The notes under the pieces are model-generated. The model was not told the DNA's origin and did not search any database. It saw only the letters and a list, made by a program, of their open reading frames with translations. From assembly GCA_023014365.1 (NCBI GenBank), contig JAEBUN010000005.1:1116001-1180000 (forward strand): 64,000 bases of DNA, given 5' to 3'. Shown here piece by piece: positions 1-12,200 of the stretch. Both the position numbers and the translations under genes were made by a program. The stretch comes from Lepiota brunneoincarnata. Lineage: Eukaryota; Basidiomycota; Agaricomycetes; Agaricales; Agaricaceae. Every line of letters starts with the position of its first letter. The stretch's first letter is position 1.

Positions 1-103
1 GGACCGAGTCCCTCCCTGTATTGTAGCATTCCCACAATACATCACTTTACCCCGCATCTCCTTGGCATGCACTGAGGTTACAGTCGTATTCTCGAGAAAT
101 GCG

Positions 104-955
104 CTATGCCTTTCGCGACCATGTGAAAGCGGCGAAGCACGCCAACCCCGCCGCAAATCCAACGACACCAGACAAAGCACAAGTTTGGGAAGACCACAAT
201 CGCTCGGCTGACCCAGTGGTGATCTTCACGCCCAGTGCTAGCGGCGACGGGATCTCTCTCTTCTCCCACCCCTCATCCAACAGTTTCTCCATCAACTCCT
301 CATCCTAGCTGCTTCAAGTTCATTCATGTCCCATTCGTTACACAATCTCGTCATCCATGCCATCCTCTGCTTTCCTATAGAGCCGCCCACACCCGGCGCG
401 TGCCTCTTCAGCTTTGTCCTCAAAATCCCGACCTTTTCAATTGCTGCACCTTCGGAGCCCGACAGTGCTTGGGTGACCCTTTTTCTCACAAGATTCGCCA
501 GCCGTGGCCCGTTGCCATTGGTCGAAATCATAATCTGCAGAGGGCCGTCACGGATTTGTGAGCCAAAATAAAAGTCGCAGAGTTCTGGGATGTCAGCAGC
601 GTTCACCGGTATTCGGTGGCTGCGGCAGTACTGGCATATAGAACGGGAAAGGTCTACGTCGTCGAGTGCAGTAAGAATCATGTCATATCTGAGTAATCCG
701 AGCTCCTCGGGGTTGTCTTTGTAAGCTTTGTCAAGGTACGCGATACGAGAAGGGTAGTCCCTAATGAATCGCTGCGTGCGTGGATGGACGCCGGAAGACG
801 GTGAAAGGACGGTTATAGAGGCATCGGTGACGAGGATTGAGTCAATGCGTTGGGAAGCGACTTCGCCGCCACCAACAATGAGGACGCATTTTCCGGCGAG
901 CTGCCATGCAATAAGCAGAGAACCACCGCCGATTTGCGTTTGTCCAGGTGGACAT
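104..955 (-). CDS. MET8: Siroheme synthase MET8 (precorrin-2 dehydrogenase/ferrochelatase), frame broken
   Basis: Makes siroheme, the cofactor of sulfite reductase, by oxidising precorrin-2 and inserting iron. The minus strand reads GGSLLIAWQLAGKCVLIVGG, the NAD-binding Rossmann start of the family, then a central part containing MILTALDDVD, NAADIPELCDFYFG and QIMISTNGNGPRLANLVRKR, all MET8 hallmarks. The C-terminal part (about 295-104) reads EELMEKLLDEGWEKREIPSP and ends in a hydrophobic segment (CALSGVVGFAAGLACFAAF), a possible membrane anchor. Two frame changes are needed: near 930, between ATG 955 and the Rossmann motif, and near 303-310, where the frame stops after EAARMRS. No GT..AG intron of plausible length fits either place. 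Identity is secure; the start and the breaks are less so. Head-to-head with the splicing-factor gene starting at 1060. Confidence 0.8.
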
Positions 956-1059
956 TGTGGCTAACAAACAGGATCCCTGTTGCGTGGCTGTGTAGCCTAT
1001 TTGTCCGCATTTGTCGGCAGCTAAGTTCTTCAATCCTTGGAACAGAACAGCCAACTAAC

Positions 1060-2269
1060 ATGCCTCCCAAAGCTGACATTAATAAGGCTGGCTGGGAACA
1101 GAGCGACTTTCCCATCCTTTGCGAAACATGTGCGTAGTTTCACTTCTCGCATAGCTCGATCAAGTAGTGAATACACTTGCAAGGTCTTGGTTCCAACCCC
1201 TTCATTCGCATGGTGATTAGTCAAGCTTTTTTGTCTTTCCATACGAATCCTCACCTGACCTCATATACAGTCAAAACAAGAATACGGTCGTTCGTGTGGT
1301 ACCTGCGCACGCCCCTTCACTGTCTTTCGCTGGAACCCCGGCCAAGGCGCTCGATTCAAAACAACCGTCATCTGCCAGACCTGCGCTAAAATCAAAAACG
1401 TCTGCCAAACATGTCTACTTGACCTCGAATACGGCCTCCCAACCCAAGTCCGCGACACCGCTCTCGGCTATCAGAACGAGGCACCCACGAGCGACATTAA
1501 CCGCGAGTACTATGCTCAGAACATGGAAACCAAGATGGAGGGGAACAAGTCTGGGCTTGACGTGGGTCGGGCGGCTGCTGCAGGAAAGGAAATGTTGAAA
1601 CAGCTTGCACGAACGGATCCATATTACAAGCGCAACAGACCGCACATTTGCTCGTTTTTTGTCAAAGGGGAGTGTAGTCGCGGAACGGAGTGCCCATACC
1701 GCCACGAGAAGCCGGCGGACAATGCACTAGCGCACCAAAACATCCAGGATAGATACCATGGACAGAATGATCCTGTGGCCAAGAAAATCCTGAGTACACA
1801 TGCAGAGACGCAGGGATTGAGGCCCCCCGAGGATGTCACCATTGTAAGCCTTTTCGTCTTTTTTAAAAAACAGTATTGACCTACAACCCATCGAACAGAT
1901 TTCACTCTTCCTCTCCTCGCTATCCCCATCTTCAACGGAAAGTAGCATTCGCACACGTGTTATCCAATCCCTCCCCGCCATCCAACCCGCGCAACTGAAA
2001 TCCATTGTCCATGTTGCCAAAACAAGGCATGACATCTTCCGTTCATTCTGTCATCTTCATCATACTCAACAGTGCTTGCTAGATGTGCCTTTGTAAATTT
2101 CAAAGATCGTGAGTCGGCTGAACACGCTGCGCAAGCATGGGCGAACGGCCTAGAAATCGACGGAGAAAAGGCCATTGTAAAATGGGGTCGTAGTAGACCC
2201 AAAACGGCAGCAACCCCCACATCTCCACCCTCCCCTGCACCAATTGCCAGTACGGGAGTTCACTCGTAG
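1060..2269 (+). CDS. SLT11: Pre-mRNA-splicing factor SLT11/ECM2 (RBM22-like)
   Basis: RNA-binding spliceosome protein contacting U6 and the catalytic centre. Five exons fit: 1060-1129, 1184-1212, 1271-1843, 1899-2026 and 2083-2269, giving 328 residues. The N-terminus has the SLT11 cysteine-rich region ([37 protein letters not shown]). A CCCH zinc finger follows ([19 protein letters not shown]), then an RRM whose RNP1-like strand reads RCAFVNFKD, and a short Pro/Ser tail. Intron 4 (2027-2082) starts with GC, not GT: only the GC donor keeps the frame through AAKTRCAF. The start ATG is the first in frame and the protein begins [18 protein letters not shown] as in other fungi. Shares a short divergent upstream region with MET8. 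Confidence 0.93.
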
Positions 2270-3088
2270 TTGATTCCCTGTTCCCCCTCCCTTCTCCTTT
2301 TTCGTGTACACTATTTATTTGCAGGCGTATTCACGCTAAGTAATTCGGATTACCCCACGTAAAGCGCTAGTAACAAAACGCTGAGTATGCTTCTATCTCC
2401 CATATCCGTGTGTATCCAGGCACTTCCAAGGTACATACCTCCGTTTGTCAGGGGGATCGATAAGCGTATTGACTAGAATCCATGCCGTAAGATGGATACA
2501 GAACAACTAAAAAAAATATAGCAGATAACCATCCTCCCTGGGAAGTGTAATACTAGAAATGGTCAACCACTTCATGCTAGGCTACCCAGTCCACAATGAG
2601 GAAAGGAGTACAATTGCAAGCAAAAAAGGAGGGGAGAATACACGGGAGCTAAATGGAACCGTCGCAACGGAGGAAGGCATGAGGGAGCTACTAAACTTCC
2701 TGGACGCGGCAGGAAGATCCAGAAAACGCTCAGATCACAGGACCACCCATACACACACTCACAGTAGGCCACAGGAGACGATTACCAGTGACAGTAAGAG
2801 CGAGTCACGCTTACAGGGCAGACACCATTACCAACGCTCTCTAAGCCAGGGCTGAAGTAATTCACGGAGTCGGTAAAAGCACATTGGTGCCTTGTGGGAT
2901 ACTTCTTACACCGTGACTAGGAATTTAGTAAAAGTCCGTCAAAGGTGATGAACTATAAAATGATGTAAAAATGAAGGCAAGAATGCCACAGAGAGAGTTG
3001 GGAGTTTGAGTTAACGAGCTATCACCATCTCTACGATTTATGCATCCCTTATCGACAGTCTGGACCAACAGCAGTGAACCAAGTTCCT
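2270..3088. other. Intergenic, no gene recognised
   Basis: Region between the ends of two converging genes. It holds short open frames (for example 2559-2855 on plus) with low-complexity content such as a CACACACAC stretch near 2745-2760, but no domain, splice pattern or codon signal that I would call a gene. Probably the two 3' UTRs plus spacer. Confidence 0.5.
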
Positions 3089-4368
3089 TCAAGCCAGAAG
3101 ACCGCCAACAGCAAGGGCGGTCAACCAAGTGGCTGCAGGCAAGACCTGGTCACCGTTTCGGACAAGCGCACGTCCCAAAGTTAACAAGGCCGGGCCCAGC
3201 TGCGATAGCTCGAGGTAAGCGGATTATTTCCAATGGACATTGGGACGAGTGATGCTCACGGCATATACCGGTAAGACCCCAACCGATACCAAAGATCGCG
3301 GCACCGACGACAAGCCTTTGGTCAATTTCACCCCCCTTGGGCACACACCACCGTCCACCGAGATGTGGAACCTCGCTTCCGCGGGCATAATGATATAACA
3401 ACGCCGCGAGTGGCATAGTTCCCGCCGCAAGGAAAGCAAGGGAAGGATCGAAGCCCTGGTGGAAGGGAAGGAGGAGGAAGCGGACCACGCGATAAGGAGA
3501 CGTGAGACCGGAGAGTTGGAGTGCAAGAGCGAACTGCGCAGTGCAGCTAAGGAATGCCAGGTGACGGAGGAAGTGTTGCGGTGCAGGATCTATACTCTCC
3601 TTGAGGGGTGTTTTCGAGTCTGGTTCTTTCACAACTGGTCGCTGATATGCAGTGGAATGGGCCTATGAAGAGACGATTCGGCGTGTTATCTTTTGGTTCT
3701 GCAGATGAACTTACGAGGAGATAAAGTAGTACGGAGACTGCATGGGGAACGATTTGTGCAATGAGAAGCTGACGAGCGGCGATTCCTAGTGACCAGTCGA
3801 GAGGCGCGGTGGGACCCAAATTACTGTGAGCTATATGTGCCGTAACAACACCAGTTAAAAAAAATATGGCAGTTGCCGCGGTCGATCTATTAGGCGATAT
3901 TAGCCAGTGGCATTCATGAGACAGGTAATGCACCCACCGCGCAGAGAATCGAGCAACACCGCAGACCATGTGTCTAGGGAGTGGTTAGCCGAAGCGCACC
4001 TTATTTCACATGGCTTACCTACCCAGAGGTGCAGCCACTGGCAAGCTTGAGATTTTGGTGAGATTGGAATAATATCGCAGGAGAGACCTACATACTCTTG
4101 TGCCCAAGCCAACCAAAAAACCTGAAGTGGCAAGTATGGAGAGAGAAGTGGCCGGGGGTTGCGGTTTGTCACCCTCGATGAAACCAATCGCCATTCCTCC
4201 CAAGATGAGACCTATGACGGCGGTTAATGCTTCAGCCCCACCACGAATTGCACGGTGGAAGAATCCAGAAATCCCTAAAACGTTTCCGGTGAGGAGCATA
4301 AGAGTATGGACGGAAATTGGGAGGGTAATGCCCCCTAGAAGGGACCGAATGGGAGCAGGAGCAGCCAT
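3089..4368 (-). CDS. YeeE/YedE-family sulfur (thiosulfate) transporter
   Basis: Polytopic membrane protein of the YeeE/YedE (TsuA) family, which imports thiosulfate through a relay of cysteines. Start chosen at 4368 (MAAPAPIRSLLGGITLPISV). Exon 1 ends at 4096 with donor gtatgt. Splicing gives two repeat halves: the first carries SGCTSGHMVCGVARFSAR, and the second ends GWGLTGICPGPGLVNFG, so both conserved cysteine motifs (GC..SGH and GICPGP) are kept. About nine hydrophobic segments are visible. After LVNFG the frame is lost at about 3172-3176: one base out of frame the sequence continues RALVRNGDQVLPAATWLTAL to a stop at 3089, a natural C-terminus, so a one-base insertion is likely. The family is mainly bacterial, with scattered fungal members. 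Lies 2 kb from MET8, another sulfur gene. Confidence 0.85.
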
Positions 4369-5617
4369 AGAGGAAAAGTGGAACAAGACATCTCTCATTC
4401 CCTTCCCCGATTCATCTAAATAATAGCCGGATCTGCAGGGGGTCACGCTGTCACACCGCCGTTGTTACAAAAGCGAAGGTCGCCCGCCGGTAACTTTAAT
4501 GGCAGAAATGTTCTAGTACTGGTCAGTGATGTCTATTTCGTTCACATTCCTGCTCACCTATCATTCTGTTACTCCGGAGATTTTCTGGGAACAATAGGCC
4601 TAGGCCCGACAATTTCTACTCTCGTCGCATTCTCATGCTTCAGCAATCTCTCAGCTGGAGGGAGGTACCATTGCAATGTGCGAATGCTTTACCCTCCAAC
4701 CATGACTCTCTATGCCCCATACGCATTTATCTCGGCTACTCGGACCCTTTGCCATTTTGCACACGAGTCGCAAAGCGAGATCCTTCATCTTTGACGCACC
4801 TCTCCAGCATCGATTCCGCCGTCGACCTCGCCATATACACCCTGGAATTAATCACTGGTGGACCAGCCAGTCCATTACCCACAACTCTAACAATCCTTCC
4901 TCCAATTTCAAGCCATCCAATTGCAGTTATCACTCAACAGCCCTCCCGCCGTCAATCCCGGATTTGTTCCCATCCGTCCTAGATGTGCCTCCTTCCTTGC
5001 CTTGCGCCCGTGCTCCTGGTAAAGCTCATCCGAGGTGATTTGTCCACCACTCAGCTGTAATTGCGCAGGGCTCGAACACTATTTGAAGGCGGCGACATGC
5101 AAGTTTGACCGCGTTTAGTGTTGGCAAGGGCTGCCCAATAGCGGAGGCTGCCACATATTTACCTAAGTCTCGGTATGATTCCTGTTGTGCTGTTAACGAA
5201 CATTCCTCAAACCCATATAATCAAACACCCATCTTTCCCCACAACTCCCGACGGTCACTACATGAGTCTGAATAAATCCTGTGATTGCCCAAGCTCCCCT
5301 CTTCTCCCCCACACACTGATATATGGCGTATCGATACACACACTTTTTTAATCCGATAGCTATTTATTTGGGAGGGCGAGGTGATGGTAGAAGCACGAGA
5401 GGGGAATCCTGTGATGGGTATGACAGCTGATCGGCGTAGTGAGGTCCATTTATAATCATGAATGCATGACGCCCCAACTGCCCCCTTTTACATACAATGT
5501 ATAGACGGTAGGAGTTGATGCGGACACCAACAATGCAAGTCGTGAAAGATAAAAGTCCATAGTCACGAGAACTAACTAATAGTTCAAAGGAAAAAAGTCA
5601 CGAATCCCTCTACGGGT
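4369..5617. other. Intergenic, promoter side of the transporter; no gene recognised
   Basis: Holds plus-strand open frames at 4462-5038. The one at 4635-4982 has a locally protein-like part (SIDSAVDLAIYTLELITGG), but I could not attach it to a family or connect it to further exons. The 5040-5617 part looks like 3' flank of the minus-strand gene ending at 5618. Treated as non-coding. Confidence 0.4.
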
Positions 5618-6991
5618 CTAGATCCCTATGACACCACCGAGCCCTCCGCCGCCAATTTGCTAAAGTGATATGTCAGTTCTAACTCCAAAAGCATAACTGG
5701 AATGAAGCTTACATCAAGAGTGCTCTTATCCACTGGGCACGGGAAAGTGAAGGTATTCGCAATGACGGGAGAGATCGTAATAAAAAGTATCCGTAGTCCC
5801 AGCTAAGAAAATCAGCATCTCACCTCATATGGGTGAAGCAGACGAGGCTCACCGTTATTTTATAGTCAACATCGAGATCCGATCTATTCGTCCCACACTT
5901 GGTTACTAGATCTGCAAGAACCCTGTTCTGAGGATCTGCCGCAGTCTTGTATTGGACATCGAAAGGGAAAGTCCAATCGGTTTGTGAGTTTGAGCGGAAA
6001 ACGACGTTATTTGAGGTTCCTCCGCCGATGGGTGTATTGTTGATGGGATAGAACAACTGGAATTTGAAGTTCAGCCATCTTAACAAAGCGAAGGGCGGTT
6101 TCAACTGACCTCAGCCTTGATTTGTTTGAAATTAACCGAAAAATAATTGGGATTGTTGACCCTATAGAGGAAAGATCAACAATTGTTCGAGAATAATGGG
6201 AGCCGTCGGCGTACGTGATGTTCAAAGCAAGGTGAATTGTGAGCGAAAAACCATCATCAGTTTGCTGAGTCGTGATCTGTGGCACAGCCTTGGTCACCAA
6301 CGAGCATGCACGGATACCCACAGAACACACCTGACTACCACCCTGCGCAGTGGGCCCCACATCTCCAATTACAATACCAGGCGGCCTCACCCACTGGAAG
6401 ATTATCAGAGAATGATACGAAGTCGGGGTCGCAACAACTTACCAGAGCGAGCGCCAGCACAATGCTCACAATTAAGAAAACTACTATCATGAGAGTGCAA
6501 CAGCAGAACCGCCCAATACAACGACCTCGACTCCCCTGCAGTTAGTCACCCGTCAGAATCGATAGCTACCCAGATATCCCCAACTAAAGCTTACCCTCGT
6601 CCATAATGCCCCCTGATGCTGGTATCGATACCGTCTCAAAGCGCTTGCAGTCCTACCAATTACGATCAGGATATGATCGTGGTCTCCCAGAAGCTCGAGT
6701 AGGAACACTACTCACTTTGGCCTAGAAGGTGAAGGTACAAAATCAGCCTCTGGTTCCTTCCCCTGGGGCATAATCCCCAAGCTGCTATGCTGAGTAGGCT
6801 GTCGCTGAGGGGGATATACGGGATCGTCGGTGTAAGGGCGCTCCAAATGCATGTCAGTCCCATAAGCACCATGATTATTGGTGTAAGGGTTGTAGTTCGA
6901 GTATTCGTTTTGGTTGTAGCCTGGGCCAGCGTCGGTCTGACGGTGATCGCTACCGTAGTAAGGATCGGAATACTGGGTCCCGGTAAGACAT
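5618..6991 (-). CDS. LEA2-like domain single-pass membrane protein (conserved in Agaricomycetes)
   Basis: Function unknown. The N-terminal cytoplasmic part is Tyr/Gln/Pro-rich (QYSDPYYGSDHRQTDAGPGY), followed by ALRRYRYQHQGALWTRG, a Cys-rich transmembrane segment (CCCTLMIVVFLIVSIVLALAL), then a late-embryogenesis-abundant type 2 fold: NPNYFSVNFKQIKAE, LFYPINNTPIGGG, a SNNVVFRSN..WTFPFDVQY strand, VDYKITVSL and ILFITISPVIANTFTFPCPV. It ends QIGGGGLGGVIGI. At least seven short introns splice cleanly. The best start is ATG 6991 (MSYRDP), but the frame shifts by one base at about 6975-6980 (a CCC run) before the conserved QYSDPYYG part. Likely a plasma-membrane or vacuolar anchor protein; the role of LEA2 folds in fungi is inferred only. 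Confidence 0.75.
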
Positions 6992-7263
6992 GTCGAGCGC
7001 CTCTTATCGAGTAGGAAGTTCTGGTGTTTAGAAAATAATCTGGGATAATTAATGTCGGAAGGTTGTGTAGAATGCGATGGTGAGGAGCAGCATGAGTGAG
7101 GAATGGTGCATGCGCAGCTGGAGTCGCTAGCACCGCATTCCCATCAAACCGGGCACTCCCGTTTTGGAATTACCTGTTTCCGGTCTAAGGCCTCAAAGAA
7201 ATTGGATGCAGCGATGTTTAACGTACTACTATACATACACACCAACTGTAGCTCGACTGGATA

Positions 7264-8779
7264 TTAGCAGGGATGAGCTCTTGGTTCCTTTGAAGCCCCC
7301 GGGTTTGGCTCCCACCGACTTGTTACCTCAGCGAGACCACTACCAGAAAAAAAGCCTTGTGGTCCACGAGATATACGCGGCTGATCCTGCTCTTGCTGAT
7401 TGCTTTGAGGGGGTAAAAAACGGCGATTTTGAGGCACGAATTGGCGAGAGCCCGCTCGAAACATGGCAGGGGTACTGAGCCTAGACTGATTCGTGTTTCT
7501 TGCTTGGGGAGTTGGCGGCGGGCCCATGGTCCCTAGACGAGGGAATGGGGTCTGCCGAGAATCATCTGCAAAACTGGTATGTCGTATGGCTTTAAGCTGT
7601 CCCCCAGCCTCCCCTTGTGTGTTTGTTTGACTATTCTTTGACCCAGGCGCCAGCTCCGCTCCCGAAAACGAGAGTACACGGTCGCGTGGTGTCTCCGGAG
7701 GGATATATGCAAACTTCCTGTATCAAATTCTTTCAGTATATGCGTTTTTTAGTTCCATGACGCAGATACTCGATATGCTTAGACATTGGCCGTGGTCTTC
7801 CCTGATTGTCTCCATGAACAGGCTGCCGTTGGGCAGCTTGGGGTGAGGTGGTGTACTGTGTGTTCTCCCCTGGATGGATGAGTCCCGGTGCCTGTTTGCC
7901 TGCGGGAAGGGTGAGTCTATTTGGTGTTGTGGAGACATGTATTGGGCTCGAGTCCGTTCTTGGTCTTGGATGATGCTCATGCCTGTATAATCTCGATCAT
8001 CATCGCGGGGCCTGACAGACTCGGCAGTATTACCGGTACGACACCCCGAATGGGCGTTTCCCGTTGTGGTTAACCACAGCTGAAGGTTCATAAATGCCCT
8101 CGGAGGGGAACTGCTGATAGCCGCGGTGTTTTTTCAATTGCTCGTTTTCTTGTAGTAATAACTCGTTCGCCCTCCAGAGCCGGGGCTCCGTGAGTTGGAT
8201 GGGTAGCCATGGCAAAATGATGTTCAATACCTCTTCAATTCCATGATTTCGGACCGCAGTTTCTCGATGACTGTTCGTATCTGCTGGTGCCTAGATCGAT
8301 AGAATTTGATCTGGCGAGCCATCACTTCTTGTTGAAACTTGAAGGTTTCAGATACAGTTCCAAAGATTTGGTTTGGTTTGTTCGCACCTTGGCAGCGAAA
8401 GCAATCGAATCGAGGGCCATCGGTATCGACCTAAACCAGTCGACCATGGGGGCGTCAAGCTGAAGGCCATCGAATCAACCCAACGCTCGGAAGATCAAGG
8501 CACTTTGTAGACCTGTTGCTGGAGAGGTACAAGCTGGATTCCTGGTGGATTCACATAATGCGCAACTCTGGTCGGGGTCTAAAACGACGCTAAGAAAACG
8601 GGTATATTCCAGCGAGAGATAGACAGACTAAGATGGTTATTGCAGACAACATGACCGCATTCAGTCAGCCAGAATGGCACGGATCTCCCGGGGTCGGAGG
8701 CGTAAGGGAGATGACATTTTGCACAGCTCACAAATTCCCAGAAATCAAGGTCCGCTAGTGGATTTGTTAGGGAGGACAT
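7264..8779 (-). CDS. RING-finger protein, Zip3/CCNB1IP1-like
   Basis: Starts MSSLTNPLADLDFWEFVSCA. The RING zinc ligands read CAKC, then CGHVVCNNH, and after an intron SCALC. A conserved LVPLQQ segment follows, then APMVDWFRSIPMALDSIAFA, a helical FQQEVMARQIKFYRSRHQQI coiled coil (ELLLQENEQLKK further on) and a long Pro/Gln/Arg-rich tail (KFAYIPPETPRDRVLSFSGA, PPPTPQARNTNQSRLSTP). This order, RING then coiled coil then disordered tail, matches SUMO/ubiquitin E3 ligases of meiotic crossover sites (Zip3, HEI10/CCNB1IP1). One base must be dropped at about 8542-8546 to join SCALC to the LVPLQQ frame. Exon borders in the tail are approximate. Head-to-head with the JmjC gene. Confidence 0.7.
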
Positions 8780-9237
8780 GGAGGTCAGAGCAGGATGTTT
8801 TTAGTAAGTCAGACGTCTGTTGATGTTCATGATGATCATTATATGCTGATCTAAATGTGATTCATTGAGCTCCGATGATCGATCATGTGGTCTCTCCAGC
8901 GTGTAGAACCCTGGGGGATTCTGTACCCTGGGGAAATATCTATTCAGGTGCTCCTGATTCGCTGTTGATATTACTATTGATATTGATCTGCCGTCGCAAC
9001 TTTGAGGGTTGTCGCAGTATGTATTGTGTACATCTTCTGTAGCCAAATTGTGGGGGACAATGTAATTAGTACCAATAACGCACTATGTCCTTTGCGTCCT
9101 TGGGGTATAATTTTCTTAGCGGTGTATTATCCTACGATCCTGACAAGTGCCTGTCCTGTTATCGAGATGATATCAGTCCTTTCAAGAGACACGGATGATC
9201 AAACCAATGCTATCCTTGGAACAAGAGGACAGGAGGC
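8780..9237. promoter_or_regulatory. Divergent spacer between RING and JmjC genes
   Basis: About 460 bp between two start codons pointing away from each other. It should hold both promoters. It is AT-richer than its flanks and contains repeated TGATGATCAT/GATCGATCAT-like palindromic words near 8825-8890. No TATA box could be assigned with confidence. Confidence 0.45.
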
Positions 9238-12200
9238 ATGACTCTCAACTGCGACGCCATGACCATGGATACGAATTCCATATCTACTTCTCCCTCCGAC
9301 CGTGCTCCTACGGTGGCTATAGAACAAAAACTCAGGCCAGTCTTATCTAGAGTCATGGCTTCCGAGCTTCAAGGCGCTATACAGCCACGTGACAAGCCAA
9401 AAGTAAATACAGCGTCGCACAGCTATGCACAGGACCTTTGCAGCGCTTGCTCACGGGTACCAAACAACCAACGGTTACGGGGCATCCTTGCAAACGAAGG
9501 GAATAGAGTGTTTAACACACCACGTCAACTTCTGCCCCAACAGATGAACCAGATTTCGACTCGGGGGTGGACCTTTAACGAATTACTTAGAAAGGGGAGG
9601 CGCTTCAAACCTGTTCCTCGTATCTCATGTTGCAGTGGAGATCTGGACAAAAGACTACAGAAATACGAGGATGAAGATATTCCGCTGGTAGTTGAAGGGT
9701 GGCAGGATACGCCGTGCTGGCCGAATGATATATTCAACCTCGACTACTGTCGTCAATATTTTCACGAGGAGAACCAAAGTATATCTGACCCCCATCGATG
9801 CTGTTCAATTTCTCATCCGCATGTTCCAGAGATAACAGTTCGCAACATGCACACACGCGTTGACAAGCTCATGAGATTCGACGTTTTTTTGGAGAAGTCG
9901 CGAAATATGACCACATTTACGGGACCCGAAGGTGAGCCTCATTACTCCAACTTTCTAGACTTGCATCGTTCAGTTCGCCCCAGAAACGGAACGCTGGTAT
10001 GGAAAGGACGTCGAATGCCCCCAGAAGTGGGAAGAATGGCTAAGGAAGGGAGGTGTTCTCCCTGGTAGGTTAATTCCTGAGGGTAGCTGCGACCACTTTG
10101 CGTTTCGACTGAAGCAGGTACGGAGGTCGTGGCCCGATTTGTCTTCGCTCGTTTACTATTCAACAGCATGGACGCTCGGATATTGAAACATTGATGTGCT
10201 ATTTCGGGGTGGCCGACACTTATACACCATGCCATAAGGATCTGTGCGCTTCATCTGGCCAGAATCTCATGTGTTATACCGAGGGGGGAGGTTCTTCCTT
10301 CTGGTTCATGACAAAGGGTTCAGATTCCATTAAGGTGACCGAGTATTTTCACACTCTCCAGCAAGAGCTGGATCACGAGAACTATACCATCTCTGTGGAG
10401 AGACTTGCCGAGGCTCCCTTCGACGTTTATGTTGTCGAGCAGAAGCTTGGGGACTTGGTCCTGGTTCCCCCACGCAGTTGCCATCAAGTCATTAATTTTG
10501 GAGGAATGTCTATCAAGATGTCTTGGTCAAGGATGACACTCGCGGGGCTGTCTACCGCTCTATACCACGAACTGCCTTTGTACAGGAGGTGAGACTGAAT
10601 GAACCATATTTTACCTGCTACTTATCATTTCATAGGGTCTGCCGGCCAGAGGTTTACCAGATCAAGAGCACCATTTGTCACACCTTATTCCATTATACCC
10701 ACCAGCTTAAAGCCAGAATACCCCAGATTAATCAGAAGCGTCGACCATTGTCCAGTGCCACACAATCTCGCAGCACACTCGTGAAACAGCTATGTGCCAC
10801 CCTACCGCTTTACGATCGCATCCTCCTCGAAGAGTTTTGCCCGTCTTTCGACTCAGCAGTTTCCAAGGCAGTAGGAATCAGAAGTCAACGTGCAACTGCT
10901 TCATTGCAGAAGAGGGCATCAAGGCTCATGGAGGATTTTTATACTTGTGATTTCTGTGGAGCCGACATATTCCAAAGCTTCTTCCAGTGTGTACATGGAG
11001 CGGACAACCCCGGTGGTGAGGGAGACGGTTTCGTCCTATGTCCTGGATGCTATGTCGAGGGCCGCACGTGTGTTTGTGAGGAGATGAAACCAATGCAACG
11101 TGACGACTTTACATTCCTTTTCGATGTTCGTTGGAAGGCCCTCGATGTCCTGAGAAGATGCGGTATCTCTGTGGAGGCCTTCGGGGGTTCGGAGTCATTA
11201 GAAGAGCAAAAAAGGTTCGGCTTTTGGATTTGTTTTACTGCGGAGACAGAAATTTGATGGTTTGAATCTAGCTACTTTTCCCGCCAGGAGGACTGCAACG
11301 TGTTTCGCGCGGCCATGCTCTTGTATCATACAAGACAGCAACGAGTATGTTCCGTCAGGCCTCTCGAAACATGCTGACTGTTGAACTGTAACAGCGGCAA
11401 GATCGGAAACTTTGTGGCACCATGGGAAATCATACAGTTCCATCGATATGGACCCTGAATTGCAAGAAGTGCCATCGGGCTAAATGCTTCCCTCACCTTC
11501 TCAAGCTCAATCGGATGCACTCCATCCGAGGCTTGTTGCTTCAAGAACAGGACGGGACTCACAATGCATTTCACCAGTCTCACAAAGAGGGACACCCAGT
11601 ATATGAAGAGGGTAGGAAGCATTTACTCGAGGCGCATGGCAGCGGCACACAGCCCCCTGATTTCAACTTGCAAATGGTTTACAACTCGTTGAAATTTGGG
11701 GTTTGCGAGCCTATCAATCCCACCCATTGGACCCTCGGTTGGTATGATTTACCTGCGTCATCAAGGAGTAGTGCCGAACAACCCAAATTGCGCTTTTTTG
11801 GGCGATTGGATGCAACTTCTACGCGGGTGGACGACCCACAGGACGGTTCTCTGACCACCATTGGTCGCCCGCTTCTCTCTCCTCTAAGTTCCTCCCAGAT
11901 GACCAAGAACAGAGCGTATGTCGAGGTTCTGCCCCGTAAGCGCCCGAAGGTCAAGACAGGTCTTGGTAGAAATGTATCAACGCGGGTTTCTGTACCGCTG
12001 TCTCTGTGCGACAATCGAGGCGATTCCGGTTCGGGGGGGGCATCTAAACCTCAACTAACTAGCGCCATATCTACGAGAAGGACCATTGTCCCCAAAGTAC
12101 CCTGCCAAAACGAACCCAAAAACCGAAACGAGACACCTGCGTTTGACAGTTTCTCTCTTTTTGATGATGACTCAGAATTGGTATGTGGGGTATCTGTTGT

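Noticed and set aside
4635..4982. Possible small gene upstream of the transporter
   Set aside because: No family resemblance, start or exon continuation found; kept as non-coding spacer.
11200..11460. Suspected frameshift in the JmjC gene
   Set aside because: Choosing acceptor gaatctag and donor after CAGCAACGA restores one frame (YFSRQEDCNVFRAAMLLYH), so no break is needed.
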